DNA of 43,067 nucleotides, from assembly GCA_902762905.1 (NCBI GenBank), contig CACWQE010000020.1, forward strand, positions 1 through 43,067, written 5' to 3'. The stretch comes from an uncultured Lachnospiraceae bacterium. GTDB taxonomy: Bacteria > Bacillota > Clostridia > Lachnospirales > Lachnospiraceae. Positions 43,024 through 43,067 of the stretch are shown one piece after another. Each line of letters starts with the position of its first letter. Within the stretch, counting starts at the first letter, position 1. Position numbers and translations under genes: made by a program. The notes beneath the pieces were generated by a model, which saw only the letters and a list, made by a program, of their open reading frames with translations, was not told the origin of the DNA and did no database searches.

Positions 43024-43067
43024 TTGCGTTACGGGCTCGCACGCAACAGACACTAATGCTCCTTATA

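Noticed and set aside
1..43067. CRISPR array
   Set aside because: No series of regularly spaced identical repeats was seen. The only dispersed repeat found is the inverted pair at the ends.
42958..43067. Small protein encoded in the right repeat
   Set aside because: The frame is not preserved in the left copy, which has indels relative to it, and no ribosome binding site is present.

Overview
The window looks like a chromosomal segment of a low-GC Gram-positive anaerobe, most likely a member of the Lachnospiraceae (Clostridia). The reasons are strong AGGAGG-type ribosome binding sites, SpoVG, the GlgC/GlgD pair, MutS2, a Mfd-pth-glmU-spoVG neighbourhood resembling the Bacillus/Clostridium core order, VanR/VanS-type and Bce-type signalling modules, and an ECF sigma factor paired with a membrane-anchored beta-propeller protein. 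Species cannot be named from the sequence alone. Almost everything between 157 and 31676 and between 35638 and 41122 is on the minus strand. Plus-strand islands are the LRR gene (19416-20357), the ECF/beta-propeller cluster (32074-35492) and asnS (41540-42931).

Layout, left to right. 1-161: one copy of a dispersed repeat. 157-3295: EF-hand-like protein, YbaK-type deacylase and AspT-type aminotransferase. 3599-4107: BrnT/BrnA toxin-antitoxin. 4232-4463: a large hairpin, a terminator, tRNA-Leu(CAG) and its promoter. 4512-15787: a core block with two PrsA/SurA-like foldases, mfd, a YhaM-like nuclease, a two-component system and mutS2. 15898-18830: MalY-type lyase, HigB/HigA toxin-antitoxin and a membrane-anchored C39-like peptidase. 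18855-20507: an accessory islet with gene remnants and a leucine-rich-repeat protein. 20508-22864: VanS/VanR-like pair and TrmL. 22981-31676: one long minus-strand series of VanW protein, AIR-synthase-like protein, Lrp regulator, aminotransferase, BceR-BceS and BceA-BceB. 31937-35492: a 35-residue membrane peptide, a divergent membrane-anchored protein, an ECF sigma factor and its probable beta-propeller anti-sigma factor. 35638-41122: pth, a GlmU pyrophosphorylase-only protein, a secreted BspA-repeat protein, spoVG, glgD and glgC. 41540-42931: asnS. 42927-43067: an inverted second copy of the repeat.

Functional themes. The window is rich in envelope-stress functions: Bce-type peptide sensing and detoxification, a VanRS-like sensor without any vanHAX genes, VanW, PrsA-like foldases, and an ECF system whose sensor is probably an extracellular beta-propeller. 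Glycogen precursor synthesis (glgC/glgD), UDP-GlcNAc synthesis (glmU) and translation quality control (pth, mutS2, ybaK, trmL, asnS) make up the housekeeping part.

The observations most worth following up are four. (1) Both type II toxin-antitoxin modules, from unrelated families, have identical promoter geometry (TTGACA-N17-TATAAT-N6-ATG), which places the predicted transcription start on the toxin ATG and implies leaderless toxin mRNAs. (2) A roughly 95-bp element occurs in inverted orientation at the two window ends and abuts the stop codons of two unrelated genes. (3) The ECF sigma factor is translationally coupled to a beta-propeller protein with an anti-sigma-like N-terminus, next to an unannotated 35-residue membrane peptide. 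(4) GlmU lacks its whole acetyltransferase half.
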